This document shows, piece by piece, positions 24,116-35,825 of a DNA stretch of 64,000 nt (positions within the stretch are counted from its first letter, which is position 1; each line of letters opens with the position of its first letter). The DNA lies in the NCBI GenBank assembly GCA_017871115.1, contig JAFCIZ010000008.1, positions 744,001 through 808,000 on the forward strand, read 5' to 3'. The notes beneath the pieces were generated by a model. The model made no database searches and was not told where the DNA came from. It saw nothing but the letters and a program-made list of their open reading frames with translations. Source of the stretch: Cunninghamella blakesleeana (lineage: Eukaryota; Mucoromycota; Mucoromycetes; Mucorales; Cunninghamellaceae). Both the position numbers and the translations under genes were made by a program.

Positions 24116-24639
24116 TGTTCTTTTTAGTAATATATTATTTTAAGAAAAAAAGATATGGAACAGGAAAAAAGGAAAAGAAAAAAAAGCGAGCTTTTTAAAA
24201 AAGAGAGATTAAATTTTTATCAAATCTACCTAAAATTTAATTGGCTAAACCGGAGTTTATATTATTTTTTGTGATCAATAAAGAGGCATATGCCAATTTT
24301 ATACATAATATCAATATTTATTACTAAATCATATAAAAAAAATAACCAAAAGTTATATGAATATATATATATATACTTAAGTTGACCAAAAAAAAAATAA
24401 AAATAGAATTGAATTATACATATTATTATTTCAACCATAAATTATCAAGTTATTTAAGGTCTTTACTATTCCTTTTTTGAATACTTTATATATTATGCAT
24501 CTCTTTGTACTATTAAATAAAGTAACGGTTAAATGTATAAAAAATTATTGTACATATTATATAAAAATTAATATTCTACTATTCCATTAGTATTTTCCAT
24601 ATCGTATCATTATTAATTTATTTATCTATTTTAATTTGC
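24116..24639. other. Intergenic: HACL1 promoter and HET-gene 3' flank
   Basis: Both flanking genes read leftward. About 131-147 bp upstream of the HACL1 ATG lies TAAACCGGAGTTTATAT (24246-24262), an exact 17-bp match to 9031-9047. The rest is AT-rich without ORFs. Confidence 0.55.
24246..24262. promoter_or_regulatory. 17-mer with CCGGAG core, repeated at 9031-9047
   Basis: The exact repeat TAAACCGGAGTTTATAT stands out in such AT-rich DNA. This copy is in the HACL1 promoter. A shorter relative, CTAAACCGG, lies at about the same distance from the UBL gene start. It is a candidate transcription-factor site, inferred. Confidence 0.4.
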
Positions 24640-26352
24640 TTAATATATATGAAAATTGTATTTATCAGAGCAACAGGTAACTTCCTTGTAATTTCCTCTT
24701 AAAGAGTATCTTGAGAGCAATATCCATTTATTTTGAGCCATATTACCAAGTAAGACTATGCGACTTCCTTTCAAAGGAAGAATTTCATTAAAATCTGGTA
24801 TTGTAAAAGTGAAAAATGGTATCCATATAAATTTTAGACTATCATCATCTTTTAATGAATAATTCGATAAAAAACTTTGATCAAATATATGTTCTTCCAT
24901 TTCAATAATAAAGTATTTAATCGATTTGATAGAAAGGTAACAATAGTCGGGGTTCAATTGAATAGCCAATATATTGTCTGTATATATTGATCCAAACTCT
25001 TTTTTGGTATTATCTAATATTTGTCGCATAATATCATAACTTCCATACATTTTGTAACCAAAACTTAATACATAAGCTGAGTATACCTCATGAGCTATAT
25101 CAGCTTTATCTTTTTCATTTAAATATAAATAGTCACCGTTACATTGACTAGCATAAGAAGGTAGGATAGGCAAACCAATATCAAAATGTGAACACGCATA
25201 AAGTAACCTTGCTTTGTCCCATAAATCATCCATCAATTCGTATAATTTTAATCTGACGGATATCATATCAGTGATATTCCAATTTGATATTGTATTTTTA
25301 TTTTTAATTAAATAGTTGTATTTCTTCCACGATGATAAAATAGCATTAAATCGGTCTTCATTTCTAGTTGCATTAGAATTTAACAGCATATTTAAATGGT
25401 CTTGTTGTATAAACCTTGTTCTTAAAAAGTTGATGAATTTTCTGCTGCTATCCACCTGTGAATAGTTTATTTTGTTGTTGCTATCGTCTTTGCTATCTTT
25501 GGAGCTATCGCTGTGGCTGTGGATATTTATGTTTGTAGGTTGATGATCAAAGGAGTATGAAAAAAAAGTAGTTACTTCACTAAATAGTACATACACAAAT
25601 ATATATTTCAATGGTGTTCCTTGATTTTTTTCTTTTTCTTTTGCAATTTGGTATTCACTGATCACCCAGGCACGATTTGACCAGTCTTGGGTAAGATAAG
25701 CTAAAAATTCATATACTTTTTTTATGTCTTCAATTTTTCCATCCAGCTTATTGTTATATTCATCGCATGATTGGCGATCGTATATAAAATAGTTTAAAAG
25801 TTGACGCGGCTTATTTTTAACATTAATTTCCTTATCTTTGGTACTGTCTTCATTTGCTGACGTACCATTGTTGAGAATATCCACATAAATAGTCTTTCTA
25901 TATTTTTCCACCAAATCAAGTAAATATCTATTTGCAGGATTATATCTTAAATATTCATAATGTAAATCAGGCACTGCCAAGATGTAAGTAGCTCTTTTAT
26001 ATATTTCTGACATTTTTAAAATTGTGTCTTTTTTTCTTTCATTATTAAGTTGATCCACCGATATAGCATCTATCCATAAATACTGAATTTCCTTTAGGTC
26101 TGTCTCTTGTTTTATATAATGACAAAGCTGTGCCAAACTTCTTAAATGAAATGATGTAATATGAGCTATATAATCTGGTGTTTTCACTAGCTGTTCGTCC
26201 ATTTCACCCCAGCGATAAGATATAGCTATATATTTCAAGCTTTGATCATACATATTCCTTTTTATACATTTTATATCATGACTATTCACAGAATAAAAAT
26301 TTTCAGCTGCAACTTTTATATCGGTAAGTACCAGATCAAAACCTGAATCCAT
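24640..26352 (-). CDS. HET-domain protein (heterokaryon-incompatibility-like)
   Basis: A single long frame starts at the ATG at 26352 (MDSGFDLVLTDIKVAAEN), or at 26342 as the second exon of a gene starting at 26648 (see the PIP exon entry). The N-terminal HET domain is clear: YIAISYRWGEMDEQ (family Y-x-A-L-S-Y-x-W-G), then IQYLWIDAISVDQLNNERKK (family L-W-I-D-x-x-C-I-D-Q-x-N), then MSEIYKRATYILAVPD and finally WSNRAWVISEYQIAKE (family W-x-x-R-A-W-x-x-Q-E). The Cys of the classic CIDQ is Val here. A C-terminal region of about 300 residues is not recognised. HET proteins of Ascomycota trigger cell death after non-self fusion; a similar role in this fungus is inference. Two decayed copies lie at 8930-10594 and 17700-18330. 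Confidence 0.85.
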   Translation of the reverse strand: MDSGFDLVLTDIKVAAENFYSVNSHDIKCIKRNMYDQSLKYIAISYRWGEMDEQLVKTPDYIAHITSFHLRSLAQLCHYIKQETDLKEIQYLWIDAISVDQLNNERKKDTILKMSEIYKRATYILAVPDLHYEYLRYNPANRYLLDLVEKYRKTIYVDILNNGTSANEDSTKDKEINVKNKPRQLLNYFIYDRQSCDEYNNKLDGKIEDIKKVYEFLAYLTQDWSNRAWVISEYQIAKEKEKNQGTPLKYIFVYVLFSEVTTFFSYSFDHQPTNINIHSHSDSSKDSKDDSNNKINYSQVDSSRKFINFLRTRFIQQDHLNMLLNSNATRNEDRFNAILSSWKKYNYLIKNKNTISNWNITDMISVRLKLYELMDDLWDKARLLYACSHFDIGLPILPSYASQCNGDYLYLNEKDKADIAHEVYSAYVLSFGYKMYGSYDIMRQILDNTKKEFGSIYTDNILAIQLNPDYCYLSIKSIKYFIIEMEEHIFDQSFLSNYSLKDDDSLKFIWIPFFTFTIPDFNEILPLKGSRIVLLGNMAQNKWILLSRYSLRGNYKEVTCCSDKYNFHIY

Positions 26353-26456
26353 ATTAATAGATATATATATATATAGAATAAATATGAGATAAAATAAAAT
26401 AAAAATTGTTAATAAATACTTTTTATAATACAACTCTTTACATAAGTATATATATC

Positions 26457-26648
26457 TTAGTTGCTATTACTTTTTCCTTTTACTTTTTTCTCTTGGTGTT
26501 TAAAATAGTCTATTATTGTCTTTTTTTTTGGTTTTATTGAAAAGTAGTCATTTAACCTGGTTTGTTTTTGTTGCCTTACTTTAAATATTGTTCGATGGAT
26601 TGATATGTTACTACACTGAAAATAATTGAGAAGTGTGGTTTGTATCAT
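26457..26648 (-). CDS. Small ORF with tandem PCNA-binding (PIP) boxes; probable first exon of the HET gene
   Basis: The 63-codon frame carries QTTLLNYF at residues 3-10 and QTRLNDYF at about 29-36, both exact PIP boxes (Q-x-x-L-x-x-aromatic-aromatic). A third degenerate one, KTIIDYF, sits in a Lys-rich context typical of PCNA ligands. It could stand alone, but a donor at 26470 (A|GTAATA) and an acceptor at 26343 (TTCAG|GT) would remove about 128 bp and join it in frame to the HET domain. The joined model is 1881 nt, or 626 residues, and skips the ATG at 26352. The remnant at 18130-18330 has the same PIP-then-HET order. PCNA binding is predicted from the motif only. Confidence 0.6.
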   Translation of the reverse strand: MIQTTLLNYFQCSNISIHRTIFKVRQQKQTRLNDYFSIKPKKKTIIDYFKHQEKKVKGKSNSN

Positions 26649-27699
26649 TTATAAAGAAAATATTAAATATAAGAAAAAAAAAATAAAAAAATAAAAAGGA
26701 AAAAAAAAAAGGGAGAGTGAAAAAAGTTTAAAAATTACATGTACATGCATCTTTATTTTTAAAAATCCGCCACTTTTTTTTTGATAGTTAAAAAAGATAT
26801 GAATGTATACTTTTTTTAGGAAACTATTTACTCTTTTTCATTATACGAAATAGTAATATTTTATTTTAAATTAATTAAAACATTTAAAAAAAAGATATTT
26901 TATTTAATTTTTTACTTTATGAAATGCATTTAAGAAATTGTTAGAGGAACATCTATTGATTTCCATATACGGTAATATATATTAGATCACACAAGCTTTT
27001 TATATATTAGCCTCTACATATATTTATTAGGTATCGTAAATTATTTAATAAACATAGAGATATACTGTACAATGTTATTGAGTATAAATATTAAATATAA
27101 AAAAAAATTGTGAAAATCTTTGATATAAAAAAAATCATAAATCAAAATAATTGCTCTCTCACGAAAATAATCCAAATCAGTTTATAAAAAAATTGCTGGA
27201 GATATGTGAATACCATGTATAGGAATCAATGGTTGTTTTATTTTTTTCATTTCATTTCATTTTATATTACAATATATAAAATTAATTATTAGTATTATAA
27301 GAAATAAATAATGAGTTCGTTATTTACTGCGCTTTTTTACTATTTTGCATAAACATATATTTAAAGATTAATATACAAACTCCGCTTTTTTTTAAAAAAA
27401 AGAAAATTGATTGCTTTTTGTTTTATTTTTATATGAGAACAACTTGTAATTAATAAAACCAAAACATGATAAAAACTAAATATTATTATATGGCTTGAAA
27501 AGAGAAGTATTAAAAAAATATGTCTGGCTATATATAAAAGCTATAGTATAAGAAAAAATTTAAACTATTATCATGTTATAACTCGTCAGTAAATGAAATA
27601 GTGAATCTACTAGGAAAAAAAAGAAAAAGAAAAATAGACCGTTATATAAGATTTGTTGTATTCATGTGAAAAAGAATATAAAAAGCTCTTAGTTATAAA

Positions 27700-27801
27700 A
27701 TGGATGATCTATTTGAGGGTAATGAATTATCTTTTTCTTTTACAGTAGTACTATGTGGTCTAACTTGTTTAGTTTATAAATTAGTAAAATATAATCTGTA
27801 A
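27700..27801 (+). CDS. Doubtful 33-codon ORF with one hydrophobic segment
   Basis: The ATG frame reads MDDLFEGNELSFSF then a hydrophobic stretch ending in VYKLVKYNL. The pattern of acidic N-terminus, one membrane span and basic tail is like small mitochondrial tail-anchored proteins, but I recognise no family. Length alone makes chance likely. Confidence 0.15.
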   Translation: MDDLFEGNELSFSFTVVLCGLTCLVYKLVKYNL

Positions 27802-28506
27802 TATGAAAATATTTAATAAAACATAAAGTACTTGATAATGACGAAAAAAATAAAACTAAATCAATAAAAATAGTAAACAATCCTCTCACAGCTCACTTTA
27901 TTTATAATCATATAAGTTATATATGTATTATAAACTGTCGATGCACTATTATTATATATATCAATATTTACATCTTTCAGGTTAACACCTACGTCTACAC
28001 TGTTCATATATACCGTTCAAATTAATCTTACAACTAAGCATATATATCCATAAATGCAATATATAATTTTTCGTGATTTTTATTGCCTTGAATCTCCTGA
28101 TAATTTCTATCTATTTTTTTTTTTTCATTAATGGTGAATAAAAAATAAAAGATAATAATGATATAATAAATCAATCAAAAAAAAGGTACTCTAAACTTGT
28201 ATGTATTCTTAAATAATTGCACTTGTATGGAAAATAAAAAAATGAATTTTAAAATTTTAAAAAAATAAAAATTATTTATTTTTTATTATTATAGTAAGTC
28301 TGTAGCTTTATACAACTAAAAAACATTAGATTGTTAATGGATTCTTTTTTATTCGCGAGCCTCATATTCCTCGCATAAAAAATAAAAGTACAAAAATGTC
28401 GGAGGTTAAATTCTAATTTTTACATAAAATTATCAAAATTTTGTAAGTTAATGATCTTTCCTCTCCTTTAATTTTTAATGTATGTATATAAAAGTTAGAA
28501 ATAATA

Positions 28507-28530
28507 ATCCATCCATCCATCCATCCATCA
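28507..28530. repeat. (CATC)n microsatellite before RPP1
   Basis: About five tandem copies of CATC, roughly 100 bp upstream of the RPP1 ATG, likely in its promoter or 5' UTR. Confidence 0.8.
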
Positions 28531-28622
28531 ATAATAAATAAATCGTCTATCCAACTATCAAATCAATTTGTTAACAATGGATATCAATTAATTTTTTTAT
28601 TTTATTATTATAAATATATAAC

Positions 28623-29214
28623 ATGAATAGAATGTCTGCCGAACTCGCCGTCGTTTATGCTGCTCTCATCCTCCAAGATGATAATGTTGAAATCACTGTA
28701 AGTTCAACTACTATTTTACTATTTTATATGGACTATTGTAGATAATAAGCGTGTTTAATATAAACCCGAATAACTGAATATTGTATTCATTTTGAAAAAA
28801 TTACCTAATTTATTTATAGGCTGACAAGCTCCAAACTCTTGTAAAAGCTGCTGGTGTTGAAGTTGAACCTATCTGGTTCTCTTTATACGCTAAGGCCCTC
28901 GCTGGTCAAAACCTCGGTGAACTCCTCTTAAATGTCGGTGCTCCTGGTGCTGGTCCTGCTGTTGCTGCTGGTGGTGCCGCTGCTGGTGGTGCTGCTGAAG
29001 AAGCTGCTGAAGAAGCCAAGGAAGAAGAAAAGGAAGAATCTGATGATGTAAGTTTGAATGATAATATATATATATATTTATTTATAAAAGAGTTTTGATT
29101 ATTTCGCGTTTTGGGTATAACTATTTTCATGATGGCATTGTATATTAATATCTTTTTTTATTTTTTAATTTTCTTTTAATTTAACAGGATATGGGCTTCG
29201 GTCTTTTCGATTAA
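28623..29214 (+). CDS. RPP1: 60S acidic ribosomal stalk protein P1
   Basis: Three exons: 28623-28697, 28820-29047 and 29188-29214, totalling 330 nt, or 109 residues. The usual P1 start is [17 protein letters not shown], from the in-frame ATG at 28632; the ATG at 28623 adds only Met-Asn-Arg. The N-terminal dimerisation helices include [18 protein letters not shown]. An Ala/Gly hinge leads to an acidic tail ending DDMGFGLFD, the invariant GTPase-recruiting end of P proteins. P1 pairs with P2 on uL10 and recruits elongation factors. Codons are GC-richer than in neighbours (Ala GCT, Gly GGT), as expected for a very highly expressed gene. Confidence 0.97.
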
Positions 29215-30064
29215 ACAACATCATAGTTTAAAGTTATTTTCTTTTAACTAATAAAAAAATTCTTCGCTGTTTTTTAATATCAAATGAATTATAATGAAAA
29301 AAAAAAAAAGGAAATACATTGTGTTTTATTAAATATAATCATGTCATTTTTTTTATGTTGATGTAATTTATATACTTGAAAAAAGATAAAAAATGTTGGG
29401 TTTTAGAGAGATAATCAATCATCTCTAATTATATAAAGGATAAAGATAAAGTTATGAACAATGATAGATTTTTTTTCCAATTTTACCATTGTTTTACAAT
29501 AAATAAACTATAGATTTTATATTTTTTATGCTGATTTTCAAACTTATATTCTGAATGCATTTTATTTATTATTTTAGTTTGATTTTTATTACACGAAGAT
29601 TTTGATATATTACGTCTCGTTTTATTAGGTTGATTTTGAGATGTGTATTTTATGAGTAATTTTTTTTTCTAAACTGAATATTGATGAATCTTTGAGGATT
29701 TTTCAAATAAATGATTATATATAATATATATAAAAAGTAAAAGCCACTTCATACATTTATGATTTTTATTTGAATATATAAATGATAATGACTAGTAATA
29801 AATAAATTATTCGCTTTATTATTTACTTTATTTTCTATTTATTAAATAAGATCAAAATAGTGATAGAATAGAAATTAAAAACATTTCAGTTAAAATGATT
29901 AAAAGATTAAAGTGAAAAAGTTATTTTTTGGAGCATTAAACTTTTTTTCGATCACAGCCTTAAAAAAATTTCATTCGCATAAAAGTCCGATTTTTTTTTC
30001 TTCCTTTTGTTTCCATTTCTTTTTCTTTTCTTTTCCTTTTATTTATTTTTCTTTCACAACAAAT
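29215..30064. other. Intergenic between RPP1 and ZNF277
   Basis: Contains the RPP1 3' end, a weak hairpin around 29404-29430 (TTAGAG...CTCTAA) and the ZNF277 promoter, with a long pyrimidine-rich stretch at 29990-30060 just before its ATG. The hydrophobic frame upstream of 30065 is read-through of this T-rich leader, not protein. Confidence 0.5.
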
Positions 30065-32259
30065 ATGAGTGAAAACGAATGGCATACAGTTAGTAATCAT
30101 AAACCTATAGCTCATTCACATAATAATAAACACTATCGCCGACGACAATCCAATCAGCTATCTTCCTCTATTGGTGGCAAATCTTTACCTAAATCACTTT
30201 CTAAATCGCTCTCTAAGTCTTTCCAAGGTTTACATATCAATAATAATAATAAGGCTGTAGGATCTATTGATGAATCAATTTTAAGTGTAGAACAATATAA
30301 TCCTTATCATTTACCAGAAGAAGGAGAATCTGATATTGAAGAAGAAGACGATGAAGACGATGATCAAATTGATCCTATTGATATCCCTCTTCCACCTTAT
30401 CATATCACTTTAGTATTAAATTGTCCTTTTGTTGATCGTTGCTCAGCTATGGAACCTTTTATGGACACGACTGCTTTAGTACAACATTTTAAATCTGATC
30501 ATCAATTGATGTTTCGTAATTTACATCATATGTATATGGCTTTAGAAGCTTATTTAAATCGATGGGCTAGAATTTTTCAAAAGGAATCTATCTCGGATCA
30601 TGCTATTTTAGAGGATGAAGGTAAAATTAAAAATAAATTATTAATAAATGTCGCTATAACTATATAATAATAATAATGGTAAAATAATTAACAATATATA
30701 TATATATATATATATATGTTTTTATTAATCAATAGTATACGTGATTGATCCAGCTGAAAGTAAAATGGACAAGACTATACGTGATGAAATTCAACGTGAA
30801 AAATTAGTAAGTCCACTAATTTATATTAACAAAAAGAAAATAAAAATATCAAAAAAGATTAATGATGAAAGGGTATCTTATTTGCTGATATATTTATATT
30901 TACTTTACGATATTATTAGGAAGAAGTACTTAAAATACAACAAAGAGAACGTGATGTCGATTCAGTTCAACCTCGTAAATGTTTATTCTGTAAAATCATT
31001 TGTGAATCAAGGTAAAAATTTTTATAATTAATTTTCTATGATAATAGTGATAATAATAAAAATATTAAATAGAGTATGATAGTTCTTGTTATTTACGTAT
31101 ACATATATCTTTTTTCTTTATCTAGAACTCACTTATTTAAGCACATGTATGGAGAACATAACTTCAATATTGGTTTACCTGATAATATCGTTAATGTCAA
31201 TGAATTTTTGGATCTATTAGAAAGCAAATTATCAAAGTGAGATAAAATCACAAATTAATAATATATATATATATATATATACTATAATAATCAAATTGTA
31301 TTCACTTTTTATTTTTTTTATTACCATCGTTATGATTTTATTTTGTTTTTTTAAAAAATAGGCTTCAATGTCTTTATTGTGAAAAAATATTTATCAGCCC
31401 AGCCGTTTTAAGAAAACACATGAGAAAAAAGAAACATTTCAAGATTGCTTCAAAGAACCGTCAATATGATCGTTTTTATGTCATTAATTATTTGGAACCA
31501 GGTAAAAACTGGGAAAACTTTGAACATGATCATTATGAATCAGATGACGATAAAAAGGATGAGTAAGTGAACACAAAAATCATAAAAAGAAAAAAAATAA
31601 AAAAAAAGGAAAATAAAACATGATCATTTATCTCATTTTTTAATATTTTATTTCTATTTTTTATTGCTTTTTTTATTTTTATTTTTTTTTTTAAAAAAAG
31701 AACATGGGAGGATTGGGAAGAAGAAGTATCAGAACCAACAATGTGTTTATTTGATGAACAAGTTTTTCCATCGCCTAAAGAAGCTATATCACATATGAAG
31801 CATGCTCACGGTTTTGATTTAGAATCAATTCGAAAAGAAAAAGGTTACGATTTTTATAAAACAGTAATATTAATTAATTATATTCGTCACCAATCTTCTC
31901 TTGTGAAATGTTTTTCATGTGGAGAATCAGTACCTGAACTTTCTAATTTGATCCGTCATATGGAAATTAAAGGCTGCCTTCGATCATTTGTCGCTGATGA
32001 TGCTGATTTCTGGAAGGATCCAAGGTATATAAAATAAAAAAATAAAATATAAAAAAAATAATGAAAAGTATATTTACTCTTTCTCTCGTTTTTTTCCTTC
32101 AGATATTTATTGCCTACTTATGAAAATGATCCTTTACTGACTGGGTTTGATGATGAAGAAGATGGTGATTTAGAAGATGATTTATTGTTACCTGACGATG
32201 AAGCAAACAAAAAGTATTTATCAAAAGTAATGTCTTTATCATTACAAGACGATAATTAA
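30065..32259 (+). CDS. C2H2 zinc-finger protein, ZNF277 family
   Basis: Seven exons: 30065-30620, 30736-30806, 30920-31011, 31126-31236, 31362-31562, 31701-32024 and 32103-32259, totalling 1512 nt, or 503 residues. The start MSENEWHTVSNHK was chosen because the leader upstream is pure T-rich UTR. After a basic, Ser-rich N-terminus and an acidic stretch come divergent C2H2 units: CPFVDRC...H...H, CLFCKIICESRTHLFKHMYGEH, CLYCEKIFISPAVLRKHMRKKKH and a CFSCGE...HME unit near the C-terminus. The spacing and the phrase MYGEHNFNIGLPDNIV are typical of ZNF277. The animal protein binds ribosomal protein uS5 cotranslationally; a chaperone role here is inference. Exon 6 starts directly after an A run of a T11A7 tract. 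Confidence 0.88.
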
Positions 32260-32538
32260 TCACCTGGTAAACCAATTAAAAAAACCGTATTCATATATAT
32301 ATGAAAATATATACGATCAATTTATTAATTTAAACTTATGTAGTATAGAAAGTAATAAAATAAATAATTATATAATAAATATTAGATTTGAAGAAAGTTA
32401 AATAAGAATATAATAGTAATATAAATGAATGAAGTAGTTTATTGTTGGATATCAGAATAATTTAAACAAAGCATATATGTGCATTCCTTCAAAATGATTT
32501 TATTGTACGTAGATAGGAGAGAACACCCATATAAAATA

Positions 32539-34071
32539 TTATTTTGCAACAACAATAATCAATGCTAGTGCGCAAGCAACAATTGAAATAATCAATAAGA
32601 AACAACACATATTCTTTCTTGCACTTTTTTGATGACGGTTAGCAACGGTAAGTTCGTCAGCGGCTTGCCTTGTATTTTGAGCAATGTTAATGACATTTCC
32701 ATATATACTCTCTATAATATTACAATAGATAAATAGTTTTAATATATAATAATAGTTTATATTATACCATATCATTCTTATAAATATATATTTATATGTT
32801 TAAAATAGCTAATGACTTACGAATACCGCTATCTTGTTCATTCACCAGCATTCCTAAATCCCTGAAAATTTCATTAAGTTCGCCGATACCTTGTTCAATT
32901 TGTTGAATTTCACCTTCACGTTCAGTGATCAATACTTCATTATATTCAATTTCATTATCTAAAGCCTGTAATTGAATGCGACGTTGGGTATCATCTACTA
33001 AAGTTGATTGATCATCTATACCACCTTCTTCTTCATCACTGTATCAATATATCAATATATATATATATATTCATATTTAATTAGAATCGAATTTTAAAAA
33101 ATATATTTATGTATAAATATATATCCAGCTTACGCTCTAGATTGTAACATGGCAGTCGTTGCTTTAGCTTTATCCACATATTCTCGTTGCTTACTAGCAG
33201 ATAAACGTTGAATCTTTTGAAAATCGCCTAATACCTTTTGAAAATCTTTAGATAATTTTTGTTGTTCTAATTTTCGTTGGCGCTAAAAAAAAAGACAGTA
33301 TATATATATATATAATGCTGCATTAATGATCAAAGTTTATAATAGTAGATTTTTTTTTAATTTTTGCTTCATTTTCAGTTTTTTTATAATTTTTTTTACC
33401 GATTTACGGCTATCTGTAGTTTGATATTGTGATAAAGATTTAATATCATTGGTGGAGTCTTTTATAAGTTCCCGTGTGGCTTCTGTTACATCGTGTCTAA
33501 ATAGCGTAAATAGTAACAATAATAAATAAGCATTATTGTTTATATATATAATAATTAATAAACAAAAAAATAATAATAAAGTACACCCATCTTTTCATTT
33601 TTATTTTTTCAAGAAATATATCCTTTTATGTTTGAAGTCATTTAAAATATTGTTATTTTTTTTTTCTTAAACCCCTCTCCTACAAATATACTTACAATTT
33701 ATTACGAACGTCCGTTGTATCTCGTGGTCCGCCTAAAAAGTTGACTAAACGTTCTATACTAGTTATATTTCCATTGATATGAAACACTTGTTGTGATACA
33801 CTTTGTACTAAAGCTTTGTATTCTCTATCGTCTTCATCTAAAAATAATAGTAATAAATAATAATAATGATAATATATATATAAATATACATACGTTGATT
33901 TTAGTAAATAAATAAAAAGAAACAGAAAACGCTTATCATTTTATGTTTCGGGATAAAACTGAGCTATCTTCATGTATGTAAGTATATACCTGTTAATTGT
34001 ATAGCACCTTGTCTGTTGTTTCTAGGTGCTCCAGCAGCACCATAACCTTGTTCTAAATCATTAAATGACAT
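32539..34071 (-). CDS. PEP12: Pep12/syntaxin-7-type Qa-SNARE
   Basis: Six exons: 34071-33990, 33837-33697, 33496-33400, 33282-33134, 33039-32821 and 32711-32539, totalling 861 nt, or 286 residues. The start MSFNDLEQGYG is the customary fungal Pep12 N-terminus. A three-helix Habc region is followed by a SNARE motif from about IEYNEVLITEREGEIQQIEQ, with the zero-layer Gln in LVNEQDSG, and a C-terminal anchor CCFLLIISIVACALALIIVV ending Ala-Lys. It mediates fusion at late endosomes and prevacuolar compartments with Vti1 and Syn8-type partners. It is divergent with RPF1 across 257 bp. Confidence 0.92.
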
Positions 34072-34328
34072 TGTTCAAATATATTATATAATAAATTATA
34101 TTACAAAAAAAAAAAAAATTAAAAGTGAATATTACTAAGGGAAAGTGAAAAGGAAAAAAGAAAAAAAATGAGCCAAGACTAGAACTTCCGTTTTTATATA
34201 AAAATCTGGGTTTAAATTTTTCGGTCAAGAATTTTTTTATGTTGCTTTGTTTTTTTAAAAAAATCTTTTTCTTTCTCCTTTAATTTTTTTTATAGAACTT
34301 TATTTCGATCTCTTTTTAAGAAAATAAA
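34072..34328. promoter_or_regulatory. Divergent promoter, PEP12 / RPF1 (257 bp)
   Basis: It contains a T7A7 palindrome at 34250-34263, about 70 bp from the RPF1 ATG, and the sequence GGGTTTAAATTTTT in the middle. No TATA box is obvious against the AT-rich background. Confidence 0.6.
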
Positions 34329-35825
34329 ATGCCCAAAGTACCAGTATTACCTTCAGATATTAAAAACAAGCATAAGCGTGAAAAGCTTTATCAAGAATTA
34401 AGATTACAAAAACAAAAGAAAAAAGCCGAAAGACGTAAACAGCTTGCTAAGGAAGAAGAAAAGAATCCAGAGCTTAAAGAAGTAAATATTGACAGTTGAA
34501 AAATTTTTTTTATTTAAAATCAATCAATCAATCAATCAATCAATGAATCACTCAATTACGTTATATTATATTAATTTATATTATATATATATATATTATT
34601 TATTTATATTATATAGAAACGATTAAAAGAAAATGTACCTAAAACCTTGGATAATACTAGAGAAAAAGATGACACTATGGCCGAAAATGACGAAGAAGTT
34701 GCTCAAGACGAAGCGTTGGATGAATTAGCTTCTTATTTTACTGGAAAAACACCTAAAATTTTAATTACTACCAGTAAAAAATGCACCAAGGTAAATATAT
34801 AAATAAAAGATAGAAAATAAATAATATTAAAAGCAAAGCAAAAAAAAGGATATTAATATATATATTATTATTAATTTTTAATAAAAAGATCTCATATGAA
34901 TTCTGTGCTGAACTTGTCACTATGTTCCCTAACTCGCAATTTGCTAAGCGTGGAACCAACCATGAATTACGACAAATCATACAAATAGCTAAAGAACGTG
35001 AATTTACAGATATGATTATTGTGAATGAAGATCGCAAAGTACCAAGTAATGAAATGATTGATCAACATATATATATATATATATATATAAATATATGTAA
35101 TTGGATTTGGATAGAATTTTTGGTTTTAATTTCAACTCTTTTTTATCATTGATTTTATTTAATAGACGCTATTACTTTAGTTCACCTTCCCGATGGACCA
35201 ACTGCTTATTTTAAATTGACTAACTTTGTACCATCAGCAAAAGTTTGCGTAAGTTGATTTAGTAACAAATAAATTATATATTTTTTTTAAAAAAAAAGAT
35301 TAAAAAATAGATGTGTATATGTTTATTAACATAAATATTATTGATAGGCTAGAGGCGAAGTAACAGATCATAATCCTGAAATCATTTTAAATAACTTTAA
35401 TACAAGATTAGGTCATACCATTGGTCGTATGTTCCAAGCTTTATTCCCTCATGTGCCAGAATTCCAAGGCAGACAAGTAACTACTTTTCATAATCAACGT
35501 GATTTTATATTCGTACGACGTCACCGTAAGTAAAAAAATATTAATAAAATGCATAGATATATGTTATATATATGGGAAAAAGAAAAAGTAGAAAAGGGAT
35601 TTTTATTGATTTATCATTACTCTTTATTTTATTTTTATTTTTTTAATTGTTAAATATATAGGGTACCTTTTTAAAGATACTGAAAAAGTTGGTTTACAAG
35701 AATTGGGCCCTAAATTTACTTTAAAATTAAAATGGTTACAAAAAGGATTATATAAGAGAGATGGTGAATATGAATGGGCCCATAAACCTGAATTGGATAC
35801 CAGTAGAAAACGATTCTTTTTATAA
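34329..35825 (+). CDS. RPF1: RPF1, Brix-domain 60S ribosome biogenesis factor
   Basis: Six exons: 34329-34481, 34617-34790, 34889-35045, 35166-35248, 35348-35525 and 35662-35825, totalling 909 nt, or 302 residues, close to yeast Rpf1. A basic N-terminal coil leads to the hallmark [10 protein letters not shown] and [15 protein letters not shown]. The Brix domain follows: [80 protein letters not shown] and [18 protein letters not shown]. The relative IMP4 lacks this N-terminal motif set. The protein acts in the nucleolus in pre-60S assembly and 27S processing. Confidence 0.95.

Larger units (their letters stand above)
26649..28622. other. Intergenic: HET-gene upstream and RPP1 promoter
   Basis: About 2 kb of very AT-rich DNA with no accepted gene. 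It includes a T8A8 palindrome at 27386-27401. A small inverted repeat, GCGAG-N-CTCGC, lies around 28355-28375, about 250 bp before RPP1, and a (CATC)n microsatellite at 28507-28530. One 33-codon ORF at 27700 is listed separately. Confidence 0.5.

Noticed and set aside
29912..30064. N-terminal extension of ZNF277
   Set aside because: Same reason: pyrimidine-rich leader; MSENEW at 30065 is the natural start.
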